A model generated the notes under the pieces. That model made no database searches, had not been told where the DNA came from, and was given only the letters and a program-made list of their open reading frames with translations. From positions 279,152 through 343,151 of the forward strand of contig JAJDAF010000050.1 of assembly GCA_029261995.1 (NCBI GenBank): a stretch of 64,000 nt of DNA, read 5' to 3'. Every line of letters starts with the position of its first letter. Within the stretch, counting starts at the first letter, position 1. Below are positions 53,664 through 61,587 of this stretch, one piece after another. The position numbers and the translations under genes were made by a program. This DNA is from Candidatus Zhuqueibacterota bacterium (lineage in GTDB: Bacteria > Zhuqueibacterota > Zhuqueibacteria > Oceanimicrobiales > Oceanimicrobiaceae).

Positions 53664-54233
53664 CTAGGAAGGAAGAACGATATCCAGGGCCTGCAGCTTT
53701 TCCTTGAGGGTTTGCAGCGCCTTACTGATGTGCTTCTCAACGGTTCTCACGGATATGCCCATGACTTCGGCGATTTCTTTGTGTTGTAGTGCCTCATAGC
53801 GGCTCAGCGTAAAGGCTGTCCGCGGCGCCTCTGACATTGATGAGATGATGTCGTCAATGATTTCAGCGAGCTGATTGTATTCAGCCGTTTCGTCAGCCGA
53901 GATTGTGGACGCCAACGCGCCCGACTTCTCCGGGCTAAGCTCACGGTGACGTTCGTCCTTGCGCAGGTGGTCTGTGGCAAGGTTACTTGCAATGCGGAAG
54001 AGGAAGGTCTCGATGTTGGTCCCTGTCTTCAGGTTCTTGCGGGAATCCCAGAAGCGTAGGAACGTCTCCTGTACCACATCCTCAGCAAGCTCCACAGATT
54101 TCGACCTGAGCCAGACGAAACGGTAGATGCGCGGCTGCAGTTCAATGAAAATCTCGTGCAGGAGTTCGCGGTCGCCTTGTCGCAAAGCTTCAATCTGGTC
54201 CTTGCCGAGTCGGATGCGTTTCGGAGTCGTCAT
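53664..54233 (-). CDS. ECF RNA polymerase sigma factor, FecI-like
   Basis: The protein has 189 residues from the ATG at 54233 (MTTPKRIRLGKDQIEALRQG); an upstream ATG at 54299 would add 22 hydrophobic residues not normal for the family. Sigma-2 is clear (ELAEDVVQETFLRFWDSR, FLFRIASNLATDHLRK), and so is a sigma-4 helix-turn-helix (HKEIAEVMGISVRTVEKHIS). This is the Bacteroidota-type sigma-70 factor that works with FecR and a TonB receptor, both encoded immediately downstream. It is divergent from ffh. Confidence 0.9.
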   Translation of the reverse strand: MTTPKRIRLGKDQIEALRQGDRELLHEIFIELQPRIYRFVWLRSKSVELAEDVVQETFLRFWDSRKNLKTGTNIETFLFRIASNLATDHLRKDERHRELSPEKSGALASTISADETAEYNQLAEIIDDIISSMSEAPRTAFTLSRYEALQHKEIAEVMGISVRTVEKHISKALQTLKEKLQALDIVLPS

Positions 54234-54510
54234 GGATGCCAATTTAGTGTGAGCAAACAGGAAAAGCAAGTGGAAGTCTGAAATCATGCTGTTTTTCACC
54301 TGCTGGAAGCTGAAGTTCTCAGGGTATTTGCGGCCGGCAATAGTTGTGACTCTTCGTCGTTTCCCAGCATATTTTCAGAGTCGGTGATCCCGTAGGTACG
54401 TATAGATGAGATTCTGGGTGCCCGGATTCGTTGCCGTTTTGCCGGCATTTATCTGTTTATTAATTTTTAGAAATTTCTTGCATTTGGCAGGCTGTATATC
54501 TATATTTCCG

Positions 54511-54530
54511 TGCTCAAGTCCTCTTGAGCA
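54511..54530 (+). repeat. Inverted repeat 1 in the ffh leader
   Basis: The perfect stem TGCTCAAG / CTTGAGCA has a four-base loop TCCT. It lies about 70 bases upstream of the ffh start codon, 16 bases before the second, longer inverted repeat. It could be an operator palindrome or an RNA hairpin. Confidence 0.6.
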
Positions 54531-54546
54531 GAATCTGCATATTTTT

Positions 54547-54578
54547 AGAAAATTCACAGCTTTGTCTGTGAATTTTCT
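54547..54578 (+). repeat. Inverted repeat 2 directly upstream of ffh
   Basis: The perfect 13-bp stem AGAAAATTCACAG / CTGTGAATTTTCT has a six-base loop CTTTGT and is followed by TT then ATG. It sits 20 bases before the ffh ATG at 54599 and would cover the ribosome-binding region or act as an attenuator if transcribed. Alternatively it is a repressor operator. Confidence 0.65.
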
Positions 54579-54598
54579 TTATGAACAAAATCCATAGT

Positions 54599-55918
54599 AT
54601 GTTTCAAGACCTGACAGACAAGTTCGAAGGCGTCTTTAAGAAGCTCCGCGGTCATGGTAAGCTGACCGACAAGAACATCGCTGAAACCATGCGCGAGATA
54701 CGTCGCGTCTTGCTTGAAGCTGACGTCAATTTCAAAGTGGCCAGGGATTTTGTTGCCGGCGTGCAGGAGAAGGCGCTCGGTGAAGGTGTCTTAAGAAGTG
54801 TGACACCGGCCCAACAGGTCATCAAAATTCTGCACAGTGAACTGGCCCACTTGATGGGAGACACCAACGCCGCCCTCAAAGACTCAAGCATGCCACCGAC
54901 GGTTGTTATGTTGGTCGGGTTGCAGGGTTGCGGCAAGACGACTCTGGCCGGCAAACTGGCAAAATATTACAAGGGTAAGGGTCGCAGTCCTTTGCTGGTT
55001 GCGGCTGATTTGCAGAGGCCGGCGGCGGTTGAGCAACTGAGAGTCGTGGGAAGCCAGGTCGGCGTGAATGTCGTTGCCGAGCTGAACAGCACGCCGGTTG
55101 AAGTTTGTAAGCATGGCTTGCTTGCCGCTCGCAAAGCAATGAACGATATTCTAATCCTTGACACGGCCGGGCGATTGCACGTTGATGATGCGTTGATGCT
55201 GGAGTTGCAGGAAATTCAACGTGAGACCCAGCCGCACGAGATTTTGTTTGTGGCCGACGGCATGACTGGACAGGATGCTGTCAACACCGCAAACGAGTTT
55301 GCGCAGAGGCTGGATTTTTCCGGTGTTGTTCTCACCAAGCTTGATGGCGATGCTCGCGGTGGTGCCGCGCTTTCGATTCGCGCGATCACCAACAAGCCGA
55401 TAAAGTTCATCAGCGTGGGCGAGAAGTTGGACGCGTTGGAGAAGTTTCATCCGGAACGCATGGCGTCTCGGATTCTTGGCATGGGTGATGTCGTGTCTCT
55501 GGTGGAAAAGGCACAATTTGCGGTTGACGAGGACAAGGCTCGGAAATTAGAAAAGAAACTCCGGAGACAGGAGTTTACGTTGGAGGATTTCTACGACCAG
55601 CTCCAGCAGATCAAAAACATGGGCCCGCTGGAAGATGTGATGAAGATGATACCCGGCATGGGTGGCAAGGCCATGAAAGGAATGCAGGTAGATGAGAAGG
55701 CGCTGGTCTACGTCGAAGCCATCATAAACTCCATGACACTGGATGAACGCCGTCGTCCCCAAGTCCTGAACGGCAGTCGCCGCAAACGCGTCGCAAGAGG
55801 CAGCGGCACCAGCGTGCAGGATGTCAATAAGCTCCTCAATCAATTCAAGACCATGCAGAAAATGGTTAAGCGCATGAGTAGGTCTGGGATGAAGGGGATG
55901 CCAAAGTTTACTTTCTAG
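54599..55918 (+). CDS. ffh: Signal recognition particle protein
   Basis: The 439-residue SRP54 GTPase targets nascent membrane proteins with 4.5S RNA and FtsY. The N-terminal helical bundle is followed by the G domain (GLQGCGKTTLAGKLAKYY, ADLQRPAAVEQL, LDTAGRLHVD, TKLDGDARGGAALS) and a Met-rich M domain (MKMIPGMGGKAMKGM, RRKRVARGSGTSVQDVN). The ATG at 54599 (MFQDLTDKFEGVFKKLRG) matches the family start; an ATG at 54581 would add six residues. It is the first gene of the ffh-rpsP-khpA-rimM-trmD-rplS cluster. Confidence 0.95.
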   Translation: MFQDLTDKFEGVFKKLRGHGKLTDKNIAETMREIRRVLLEADVNFKVARDFVAGVQEKALGEGVLRSVTPAQQVIKILHSELAHLMGDTNAALKDSSMPPTVVMLVGLQGCGKTTLAGKLAKYYKGKGRSPLLVAADLQRPAAVEQLRVVGSQVGVNVVAELNSTPVEVCKHGLLAARKAMNDILILDTAGRLHVDDALMLELQEIQRETQPHEILFVADGMTGQDAVNTANEFAQRLDFSGVVLTKLDGDARGGAALSIRAITNKPIKFISVGEKLDALEKFHPERMASRILGMGDVVSLVEKAQFAVDEDKARKLEKKLRRQEFTLEDFYDQLQQIKNMGPLEDVMKMIPGMGGKAMKGMQVDEKALVYVEAIINSMTLDERRRPQVLNGSRRKRVARGSGTSVQDVNKLLNQFKTMQKMVKRMSRSGMKGMPKFTF

Positions 55919-55949
55919 TCGAATAGAAATATACGTAGCAGAACAAATC

Positions 55950-55956
55950 AAGGAGG
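55950..55956 (+). promoter_or_regulatory. Strong ribosome-binding site fixing a TTG start for rpsP
   Basis: AAGGAGG lies seven bases before TTG at 55964. The next in-frame ATG (55991) would cut off the conserved first strand of S16, so the TTG start is favoured. Confidence 0.8.
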
Positions 55957-55963
55957 CAGTAGA

Positions 55964-56665
55964 TTGTCGGTAAAATTGCGTTTAAGGAGAATGGGAAAGA
56001 AGAAACAGCCATTCTATCGGATCGTCGCCATTGATTCCAGATCAGCGCGAAACGGGCGTTATCTTGAGAATCTTGGAACTTATGACCCTGTCAAGAACCC
56101 GGCGGAAGTTTCTGTCAATGAAGATCGGGCGCTTTACTGGCTTGGGCAGGGTGCTGTCCCTTCAGACACAGTGAGAAGCTTTTTGAAGCGCAAAGGCGTT
56201 CTTCTTAAGTGGCACTTAATACAGCAGGGTGCAGATGATGCCGCCATTGCTGATGAAGTGCAGAAGTGGGAAGCCCAACAAGCGGAGCATGAAAAACGCC
56301 GCGATGCCCTCACCGAGCAAAAGAAGCGCGATGAAGCTAAGGAGGCCCAGGCAGCAGCAGAGGCGGAGGCCAAGGCCGAAGCAGATGCGGAAGTCAAAGC
56401 CAAGGCGGCGGCAGATGCGGAAGCAAAGGCCCAGGCAGCAGCTGAGGCTGCTACAGCAGAGGCGGAAGCCGAAGATGTAGATGCCAAGGCGGATGCTCCT
56501 GCAGACAAGGAAGCTGGCGAAGTCAAAGAAACAGAAACGAAGGAAGAAACTTCAGTTGAGGCAGCCGCGGATAGCGGCGATGCCGAAACCAAGGACTCGA
56601 AAGAGGATACTCCTGACGACGGGGAAAAAGCTCAGGAAGGTGGTAGTAAAGAAAGGACCGAATAG
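55964..56665 (+). CDS. rpsP: 30S ribosomal protein S16 with long acidic/Ala-rich C-terminal tail
   Basis: Residues 1-85 are a normal S16 (SVKLRLRRMGKKKQPFYRIV, ALYWLGQGAVPSDTVRSFL). The remaining 150 or so residues are a low-complexity Ala/Glu/Lys tail (repeats like EAEAKAEADAEVKAKAAADA) turning strongly acidic at the end, likely helical or disordered. Total length is 233 against 80-90 in most bacteria; tailed S16 is known in Bacteroidota and relatives. The start is TTG with a strong ribosome-binding site. ffh ends 45 bp upstream and khpA starts 131 bp downstream. Confidence 0.93.
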   Translation: MSVKLRLRRMGKKKQPFYRIVAIDSRSARNGRYLENLGTYDPVKNPAEVSVNEDRALYWLGQGAVPSDTVRSFLKRKGVLLKWHLIQQGADDAAIADEVQKWEAQQAEHEKRRDALTEQKKRDEAKEAQAAAEAEAKAEADAEVKAKAAADAEAKAQAAAEAATAEAEAEDVDAKADAPADKEAGEVKETETKEETSVEAAADSGDAETKDSKEDTPDDGEKAQEGGSKERTE

Positions 56666-56796
56666 GCTCAATGAGCACGCTCCCGAGTTAGGCTTGGATG
56701 GTGCTTGGGTTTCGTTCTGACACTGGGCAATTCACGTTACCTTTTCATCTTCTCAATCTCGTAGACGAGGATAGCCGTTCAATTTGGAGGTGACCC

Positions 56797-57027
56797 ATGA
56801 AGGAGTTCGTCGAGTACGTCGTGAAGCACTTGGTTGACCGCCCTGATGATGTCAAAGTAAACGAAATCGACGGCGAGCGCACTGTCGTCTTTGAACTCCG
56901 CGTTGGAGAAGGCGACATGGGGAAGGTTATTGGAAGGCGCGGACAGACCGCAAAATCTTTGAGGACAATCCTGGCCGCAGCCTCTGCAAAGAACGGTAAG
57001 CGTGCCGTTCTTGAAATTCTTGAGTAG
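56797..57027 (+). CDS. khpA: KH-domain RNA-binding protein KhpA
   Basis: The 76-residue protein has a single type-II KH domain with the GxxG loop in [18 protein letters not shown]. Size and position between rpsP and rimM match the KhpA/YlqC family of small RNA-binding proteins. GGAGGTG lies just upstream of the ATG. rimM follows after 18 bp. Confidence 0.93.
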   Translation: MKEFVEYVVKHLVDRPDDVKVNEIDGERTVVFELRVGEGDMGKVIGRRGQTAKSLRTILAAASAKNGKRAVLEILE

Positions 57028-57045
57028 CTGGCCAGACAAGATTTT

Positions 57046-57567
57046 GTGAGAAAGGCGCAGTCGGACTTTGTTGCTGTTGGCAGAATTGTCAAAGCCCACG
57101 GAATCAAAGGTGAGGTCAAGGTAAAGCCGCTGACCGACAAGCCGGAGCGTTTCAAGCGCTTGTCCTCTATTCAAATTGAGTTGCCTTCGCGGGAGCCCTT
57201 TGAGGCTGTTATCGATCAGGTTTCTGTCAAAGGAGATAATATCTATCTCCGCCTGAATGGCGTGGCATCAAGAGATGCAGCGCAGGCTTTGAATGGCGCC
57301 ACGCTGACCATCCCGGAAGAAGACCTGCTTCCTTTAGCGGATGATGAGTTCTATCTTTTTGAACTCGTGGGTTTCACTGTAAAGACCGTTGCAGGTGATG
57401 TTCTGGGCACTGTAAGTGAGGTCATGGACCTGTCGTCAAACGAGGTGCTGGTCGTCCGGTCTGATGAGCGCGAGTGTTTGATTCCAGTGATACAGGATGT
57501 CATCGTCGAAATGAACATGGATGCGCAGCAAATTGTCATTCAGCCGATTGATGGCCTTCTGGACTAG
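57046..57567 (+). CDS. rimM: Ribosome maturation factor RimM
   Basis: The 173-residue protein starts with GTG at 57046. The N-terminal RimM barrel (FVAVGRIVKAHGIKGEVKVKPL) and C-terminal PRC-like barrel (DDEFYLFELVGFTV, LIPVIQDVIVEMN) are intact. RimM assists 30S head assembly near S19 and 16S processing. It is five bases from trmD, as in many bacteria. Confidence 0.95.
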   Translation: MRKAQSDFVAVGRIVKAHGIKGEVKVKPLTDKPERFKRLSSIQIELPSREPFEAVIDQVSVKGDNIYLRLNGVASRDAAQALNGATLTIPEEDLLPLADDEFYLFELVGFTVKTVAGDVLGTVSEVMDLSSNEVLVVRSDERECLIPVIQDVIVEMNMDAQQIVIQPIDGLLD

Positions 57568-57572
57568 CTTGT

Positions 57573-58268
57573 ATGAGAGTATTTATCGTAACTGCGTTTC
57601 CAACGCTGCTGGAAGGGCCGCTGACAGAGAGCATCATCAAGCGCGCACGCGACCACGATATCGTTGAAATAAAGATCTTTGACTTGCGTGACTTTAGCCG
57701 GAACAAGCACCGCCAGGTAGATGACTACCCCTATGGCGGCGGGCCCGGCATGGTGCTGAAACCGGAGCCATTTTTCCGGGCTGTTGAGCATATTCGGGTA
57801 CAAGAAGGGCTGAGTTCACCACGCGTGATTATGCTCACGCCGCAAGGAAGGCAATACAGTCAGCAAGAAGCCAAAGTGCTGGCGGAAGAACAAGAGATTA
57901 TCTTCCTGTGTGGCCACTACAAGGGCTTCGATGAGCGCATCCGGGAGAACATCGTCACGGATGAAATTTCGATCGGGGATTTCATCCTGACCGGCGGAGA
58001 ACTCGCAGCCATGGTGGTGATTGACTCAGTTGTCAGGCTCTTGCCGGGGGCAATCGGTGACCTCGATTCCGCGCGCTCGGACTCGTTCGAAAATGGCATG
58101 CTGGATTGTCCGTACTACACCAGGCCGGAAGAATACCGTGGCCTGAAGGTTCCGGATGTTCTGCTTTCCGGACATCATGGCGAAATTGATACATGGCGAA
58201 AAGCAAAAGCGCTTGAGCGGACAGTAGCCCGCCGGGCAGACTTGCTGGATAAAGAAACCAATCTATGA
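57573..58268 (+). CDS. trmD: tRNA (guanine37-N1)-methyltransferase
   Basis: The 231-residue SPOUT methyltransferase acts at G37 of tRNAs reading CNN codons and some others, preventing +1 frameshifts. Motifs are DDYPYGGGPGMVLKPEP, the knot segment FLCGHYKGFDERI, and ISIGDFILTGGELAAMVVID. Length is at the short end of the family. It lies between rimM (5 bp) and rplS (28 bp). Confidence 0.95.
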   Translation: MRVFIVTAFPTLLEGPLTESIIKRARDHDIVEIKIFDLRDFSRNKHRQVDDYPYGGGPGMVLKPEPFFRAVEHIRVQEGLSSPRVIMLTPQGRQYSQQEAKVLAEEQEIIFLCGHYKGFDERIRENIVTDEISIGDFILTGGELAAMVVIDSVVRLLPGAIGDLDSARSDSFENGMLDCPYYTRPEEYRGLKVPDVLLSGHHGEIDTWRKAKALERTVARRADLLDKETNL

Positions 58269-58296
58269 CAATCAAATCTGGTATGGAGGTGTATAA

Positions 58297-58638
58297 ATGA
58301 ACAAGGTTGATGCTTTGGTCGCAGGGGATCTCAAAACGGATGTTCCTGAATTTGGCGCCGGAGACACGCTGCAAGTCCACACGAAGGTCAGGGAAGGCGA
58401 GAAAGAGAGAATTCAGATTTTTGAAGGCGTCGTGATCAAGAGGAAGGGCGGCGGAATCAACGCCACATTCACGGTAAGGAAGATCTCCAACGGAATTGGC
58501 GTCGAGAGAATCTTCCCCGTGCATTCTCCGAACGTCGATAAAATAGTGAAATTGCGCTCAGGTAAAGTCAGGCGGGCCAAACTTTACTATCTCCGCGGAC
58601 TGAGAGGCAAGGCCGCACGTATTACAGAGAAACGCTAG
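58297..58638 (+). CDS. rplS: 50S ribosomal protein L19
   Basis: The 113-residue protein shows the L19 pattern [41 protein letters not shown] and [27 protein letters not shown] precedes the ATG at good distance. It is the last gene of the cluster; rnhB, often next in other bacteria, is absent here. Confidence 0.96.
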   Translation: MNKVDALVAGDLKTDVPEFGAGDTLQVHTKVREGEKERIQIFEGVVIKRKGGGINATFTVRKISNGIGVERIFPVHSPNVDKIVKLRSGKVRRAKLYYLRGLRGKAARITEKR

Positions 58639-58651
58639 ACGCCTCGAACGA

Positions 58652-58712
58652 AACGGGTTGTTCCCAGGTGATTGCATTGTCCAAGACAGTCATCTGTCAG
58701 GAACAGCCCGTT
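58652..58712 (+). other. Nested hairpin downstream of rplS
   Basis: Outer arms AACGGGTTGTTCC (58652-58664) and GGAACAGCCCGTT (58700-58712) pair over 13 bp with one G-T wobble. An inner stem GACAG/CTGTC (58685-58698) lies in the loop. There is no T run after it, so it may be a processing or rho-dependent 3' structure rather than a classical terminator. The gap from 58639 to 58873 holds nothing else recognisable. Confidence 0.5.
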
Positions 58713-58873
58713 GGACTTCTCCACAAATTCCCTTCGAATTGCCCGGAAATTCCTGTATTAGTTATTGACTTTAGAGTTAGCTTTTTGTAATATACATCAC
58801 CGTTTTTAATACCCTTCTTTCCTTGATCTAATTTCGTTCTCATTACAATTCTCTCTTGCATGGAGGCCGCATC

Positions 58874-59329
58874 ATGGCATTGCACACCATCAGAGTCGAA
58901 AACCCCCATGCGCATAACCTCGTTGTGGGACAGTCCAATTTCGCCAACACCGTCGATAACATCTCAGCGGCGCTCATGGGGACTATCCCCAACATCAAGT
59001 TTGGGTTGGCATTTAACACACCAACCGTCCCCGAGGCTGTTAAATCTTCAGGCACCGATGACACGTTGATTCATCTCGCTTTGGAAAAAGTCCGCCGTCT
59101 TGGCGCCGGGAAGACGTTCGTCCTACTGCTTGATGCTTCTGCGCCGGTCAGCGTAATGCAGGCCTTGAAAACCGTTCCCGAAATTCGAGAGATCTACTGT
59201 GCCACACAGAGCGCTGCTGAGTTCATCGTGGTTGATGGAACTCAGGGGCGAGGCGTGATGGGACTTGTAGGCGGCTACTCCCGGAGCAATGAGGCGCGAG
59301 TGCAATTCATAAGAAAGGATACCTGCTAG
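58874..59329 (+). CDS. Adenosine-specific kinase family protein (DUF355)
   Basis: The 151-residue protein matches the small adenosine-specific kinase family (PF04008) first described from archaea: VVGQSNFANTVDNISAALMG, IKFGLAFN, GAGKTFVLLLDASAPVSVMQ, VPEIREIYCATQSAAEFIV and GRGVMGLVGGYS. GGAGGC lies six bases upstream of the ATG at 58874, which decides the start over a TTG at 58856. Adenosine phosphorylation is known for few members; the role here is inferred. It stands alone between rplS and rlmH. Confidence 0.85.
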   Translation: MALHTIRVENPHAHNLVVGQSNFANTVDNISAALMGTIPNIKFGLAFNTPTVPEAVKSSGTDDTLIHLALEKVRRLGAGKTFVLLLDASAPVSVMQALKTVPEIREIYCATQSAAEFIVVDGTQGRGVMGLVGGYSRSNEARVQFIRKDTC

Positions 59330-59487
59330 CGCAGCCTCGGCTTTATATCTGCTCAGCTACCTCCGCCGAAAGCTTTGATTCCCGATTCAATACTGGTTTG
59401 TCTGATGCAGGCCCTCCGAAATTGTCGATTCTGCACGTCAGAGTATCTCTGCAAGAAGCTACAGTCTCGCCGCGATGGAAATCCAAA

Positions 59488-59961
59488 ATGAAATTGAAAC
59501 TCGTGACCGTTGGCAAAACCCGGATGAAGGCATGGCAATTTGCCGAGCAAGATTATCTAGCACGAATTCGCAGGTACGCGGAACTTCAGGAATTTCCCGT
59601 TCGGGAAGCTGATCAACGGGCTTTGCGCAACGACGCGCTTGTGAAGGAAAGTGAAGCCGACCGAATTCTTGCAAAACTCGCTCCTCAGGAACTCGTTATC
59701 GCGCTGGACGAAAAGGGAGAACAGTTTTCGTCGCAGCAATTCGCGGACTCGCTGCGAAAGAAAATGGATGGCGCCGTAAAACAGATCGCTTTTGTCGTCG
59801 GCGGCCCTCTGGGTCTCGACTCACGCATTCTGGAACGCGCCGATCTCACTCTTTCGTTGTCGCGAATGACGCTGCCGCATGAGCTGGCGAAGGTGGTTCT
59901 TCTGGAACAAATCTATCGGGCTTTCTCAATCATAAGAGGCGAGAAGTACCACAAAGCGTGA
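59488..59961 (+). CDS. rlmH: 23S rRNA (pseudouridine1915-N3)-methyltransferase
   Basis: The 157-residue SPOUT methyltransferase has the C-terminal hallmark EQIYRAFSIIRGEKYHK and the SAM-site FVVGGPLGLD. The ATG at 59488 (MKLKLVTVGKTRMKAWQF) matches the family start; an ATG at 59398 would add 30 non-homologous residues. It methylates 23S rRNA helix 69 in assembled ribosomes. Confidence 0.94.
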   Translation: MKLKLVTVGKTRMKAWQFAEQDYLARIRRYAELQEFPVREADQRALRNDALVKESEADRILAKLAPQELVIALDEKGEQFSSQQFADSLRKKMDGAVKQIAFVVGGPLGLDSRILERADLTLSLSRMTLPHELAKVVLLEQIYRAFSIIRGEKYHKA

Positions 59962-60129
59962 ATCGCCGCCGACAGGGGCCGCGGGAGGCGTGCGCCCTTG
60001 CGAGTTGCGCCGGACTACGCGCCGCCTTTCCTTCTACGCCGCAGCGGACGCTGCACGCCGTTTGAGTATGCGGCTACAACCACCGAGACTGCTTGACTTT
60101 CCACGCTCGTATTCCTATATTTGGCCCTT

Positions 60130-61422
60130 ATGAAGAGCTATTTTGACACACCCAAGAATGTTGACCAGCAACCCGCACAGGACAACAGAGAGGAGAACGA
60201 CATTCAGACTTTTTACCAGAGAGGCCTGGGCCTCAAACACGAAGTCAAAAATACGCTCAAGAAGGAGTATTTCAGCGACCTTGTCGAGCATTTGCGCGCA
60301 AATCAATATGAGTTGAAAGCGGGCGGCATCACGATTCACCTGGCCCGCGAGTTTGGCTTCTGCTATGGCGTTGACCGGGCGGTTGACTACGCCTACCAAG
60401 CCCGCGAAAGATTTCCGAATCGCAGAATTTTCATCACCGGAGAAATTATTCACAATCCGCACGTCAACAACCGGCTGCTCGATATGGGCATTGAGTTCTT
60501 AAGCGGACAATACAGCAAAGGGTTGCGCTATGAAGATTTGCAGCCGGAGGACGTTGTCATCTTGCCGGCTTTCGGAGTTTCTATTCAGGAATTTAAGACC
60601 CTCCGCAAGTGCAATTGTATCATGGTCGATACAACCTGTGGGTCGGTTTTGAATGTCTGGAAACGGGTATCGTTTTATGCAGAGCATGGCTACACCTCGA
60701 TCATTCACGGCAAGTACTTCCACGAGGAAACAATCGCCACCAGCTCGCAGGCTTTGAAGCATCCGGACGGTAAGTTCTTGATTGTCAGGAATATGAGCGA
60801 GGCGGAGCGTGTGTGTGACTACATTCTAAGCGGAAAAGACAAGGCCGGTTTCGTGCAATACTTTGCAAAAGCAATGTCCCCAGGTTTCGATCCGGACCAG
60901 GATTTGGACAAGGTCGGCGTCGCCAATCAGACAACCATGTTGAGCAGCGAATCTCTGGCGATAGCCGAGCAGTTTCGGCACACGATGTGCGAAAAACATA
61001 GCGAAGCCAGCATCGACCGCCACTTCCAGACTTTTGACACCATCTGCAGCGCGACTCAGGACCGGCAGGACGCGGTCATGGAGCTGGTCCGCGAGCACAA
61101 GCTCGACCGCATGCTGGTCATCGGCGGTTTCAACAGCAGCAATACAAACCACCTGGCGGTTATCAGTTCTAACCACACTAAAACCTACCATATCGATGAT
61201 CCCGACTGCCTGCTGGATGGCGCCCGGATTCGCCACAAACGAATCGGAGGCCAAGAGGTCGTCGTCGAGAACGGCTGGCTTCCGGACGGCGAGGCTGCCA
61301 TTGGCATCACGGCCGGCGCTTCGACGCCAAACAACAAGATCGGAGCGGTGATCGAGAAGGTTATGCAGCTTCGCGGCGTTGATTTGGCCGCGGTTCTGGA
61401 TTCGTCGCACGTCCCTATTTGA
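60130..61422 (+). CDS. ispH: 4-hydroxy-3-methylbut-2-enyl diphosphate reductase, plant/cyanobacterial-type
   Basis: The protein has 430 residues against about 310 in E. coli. It makes IPP and DMAPP in the last step of the MEP pathway. The three [4Fe-4S] cysteines are Cys78 (EFGFCYGVDRAV), Cys170 (VDTTCGSV) and Cys306 (DTICSATQDRQDA). Extra segments SIIHGKYFHEETIATSS, ANQTTMLSSESL and GGFNSSNTNHLAVIS follow the long form found in plants and cyanobacteria. Residues 1-65 are an N-terminal extension before the catalytic core. The ATG at 60130 is chosen over a TTG at 60121. A five-base-pair GC hairpin (61424-61439) follows the stop without a T run. Confidence 0.93.
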   Translation: MKSYFDTPKNVDQQPAQDNREENDIQTFYQRGLGLKHEVKNTLKKEYFSDLVEHLRANQYELKAGGITIHLAREFGFCYGVDRAVDYAYQARERFPNRRIFITGEIIHNPHVNNRLLDMGIEFLSGQYSKGLRYEDLQPEDVVILPAFGVSIQEFKTLRKCNCIMVDTTCGSVLNVWKRVSFYAEHGYTSIIHGKYFHEETIATSSQALKHPDGKFLIVRNMSEAERVCDYILSGKDKAGFVQYFAKAMSPGFDPDQDLDKVGVANQTTMLSSESLAIAEQFRHTMCEKHSEASIDRHFQTFDTICSATQDRQDAVMELVREHKLDRMLVIGGFNSSNTNHLAVISSNHTKTYHIDDPDCLLDGARIRHKRIGGQEVVVENGWLPDGEAAIGITAGASTPNNKIGAVIEKVMQLRGVDLAAVLDSSHVPI

Positions 61423-61587
61423 ACCGCCCTGCCTGGCGGCTATCTACTTCACTCGTAAACACCGGAGACCGGCCTGCCCATGTTTTTTTGGATGATGGCG
61501 GAACGCGGGTGGTCAACTTGCTTCTGTATTGCCTAATCATTTGAACCTGCAGGTTAGTTCTGATCCTGCCATTTTTATTGGAAGAAG

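Larger units (their letters stand above)
54234..54598. other. Divergent regulatory region between the sigma factor gene and ffh
   Basis: These 365 bases hold no supported gene. The right half is AT-rich, with a repeated ATTTTTAGAAA motif (54465 and 54541) and two perfect inverted repeats described separately. Promoters for the minus-strand cassette and for ffh must lie here, but I could not fix a box with confidence. Confidence 0.4.

Noticed and set aside
54511-54578. Possible SRP RNA gene in the ffh leader
   Set aside because: The hairpins are short and AT-rich and lack the conserved SRP domain IV loops.
59962-60129. GC-rich gap after rlmH as a tRNA or small RNA gene
   Set aside because: No cloverleaf, T-loop or anticodon arm could be drawn; only short GC stems.
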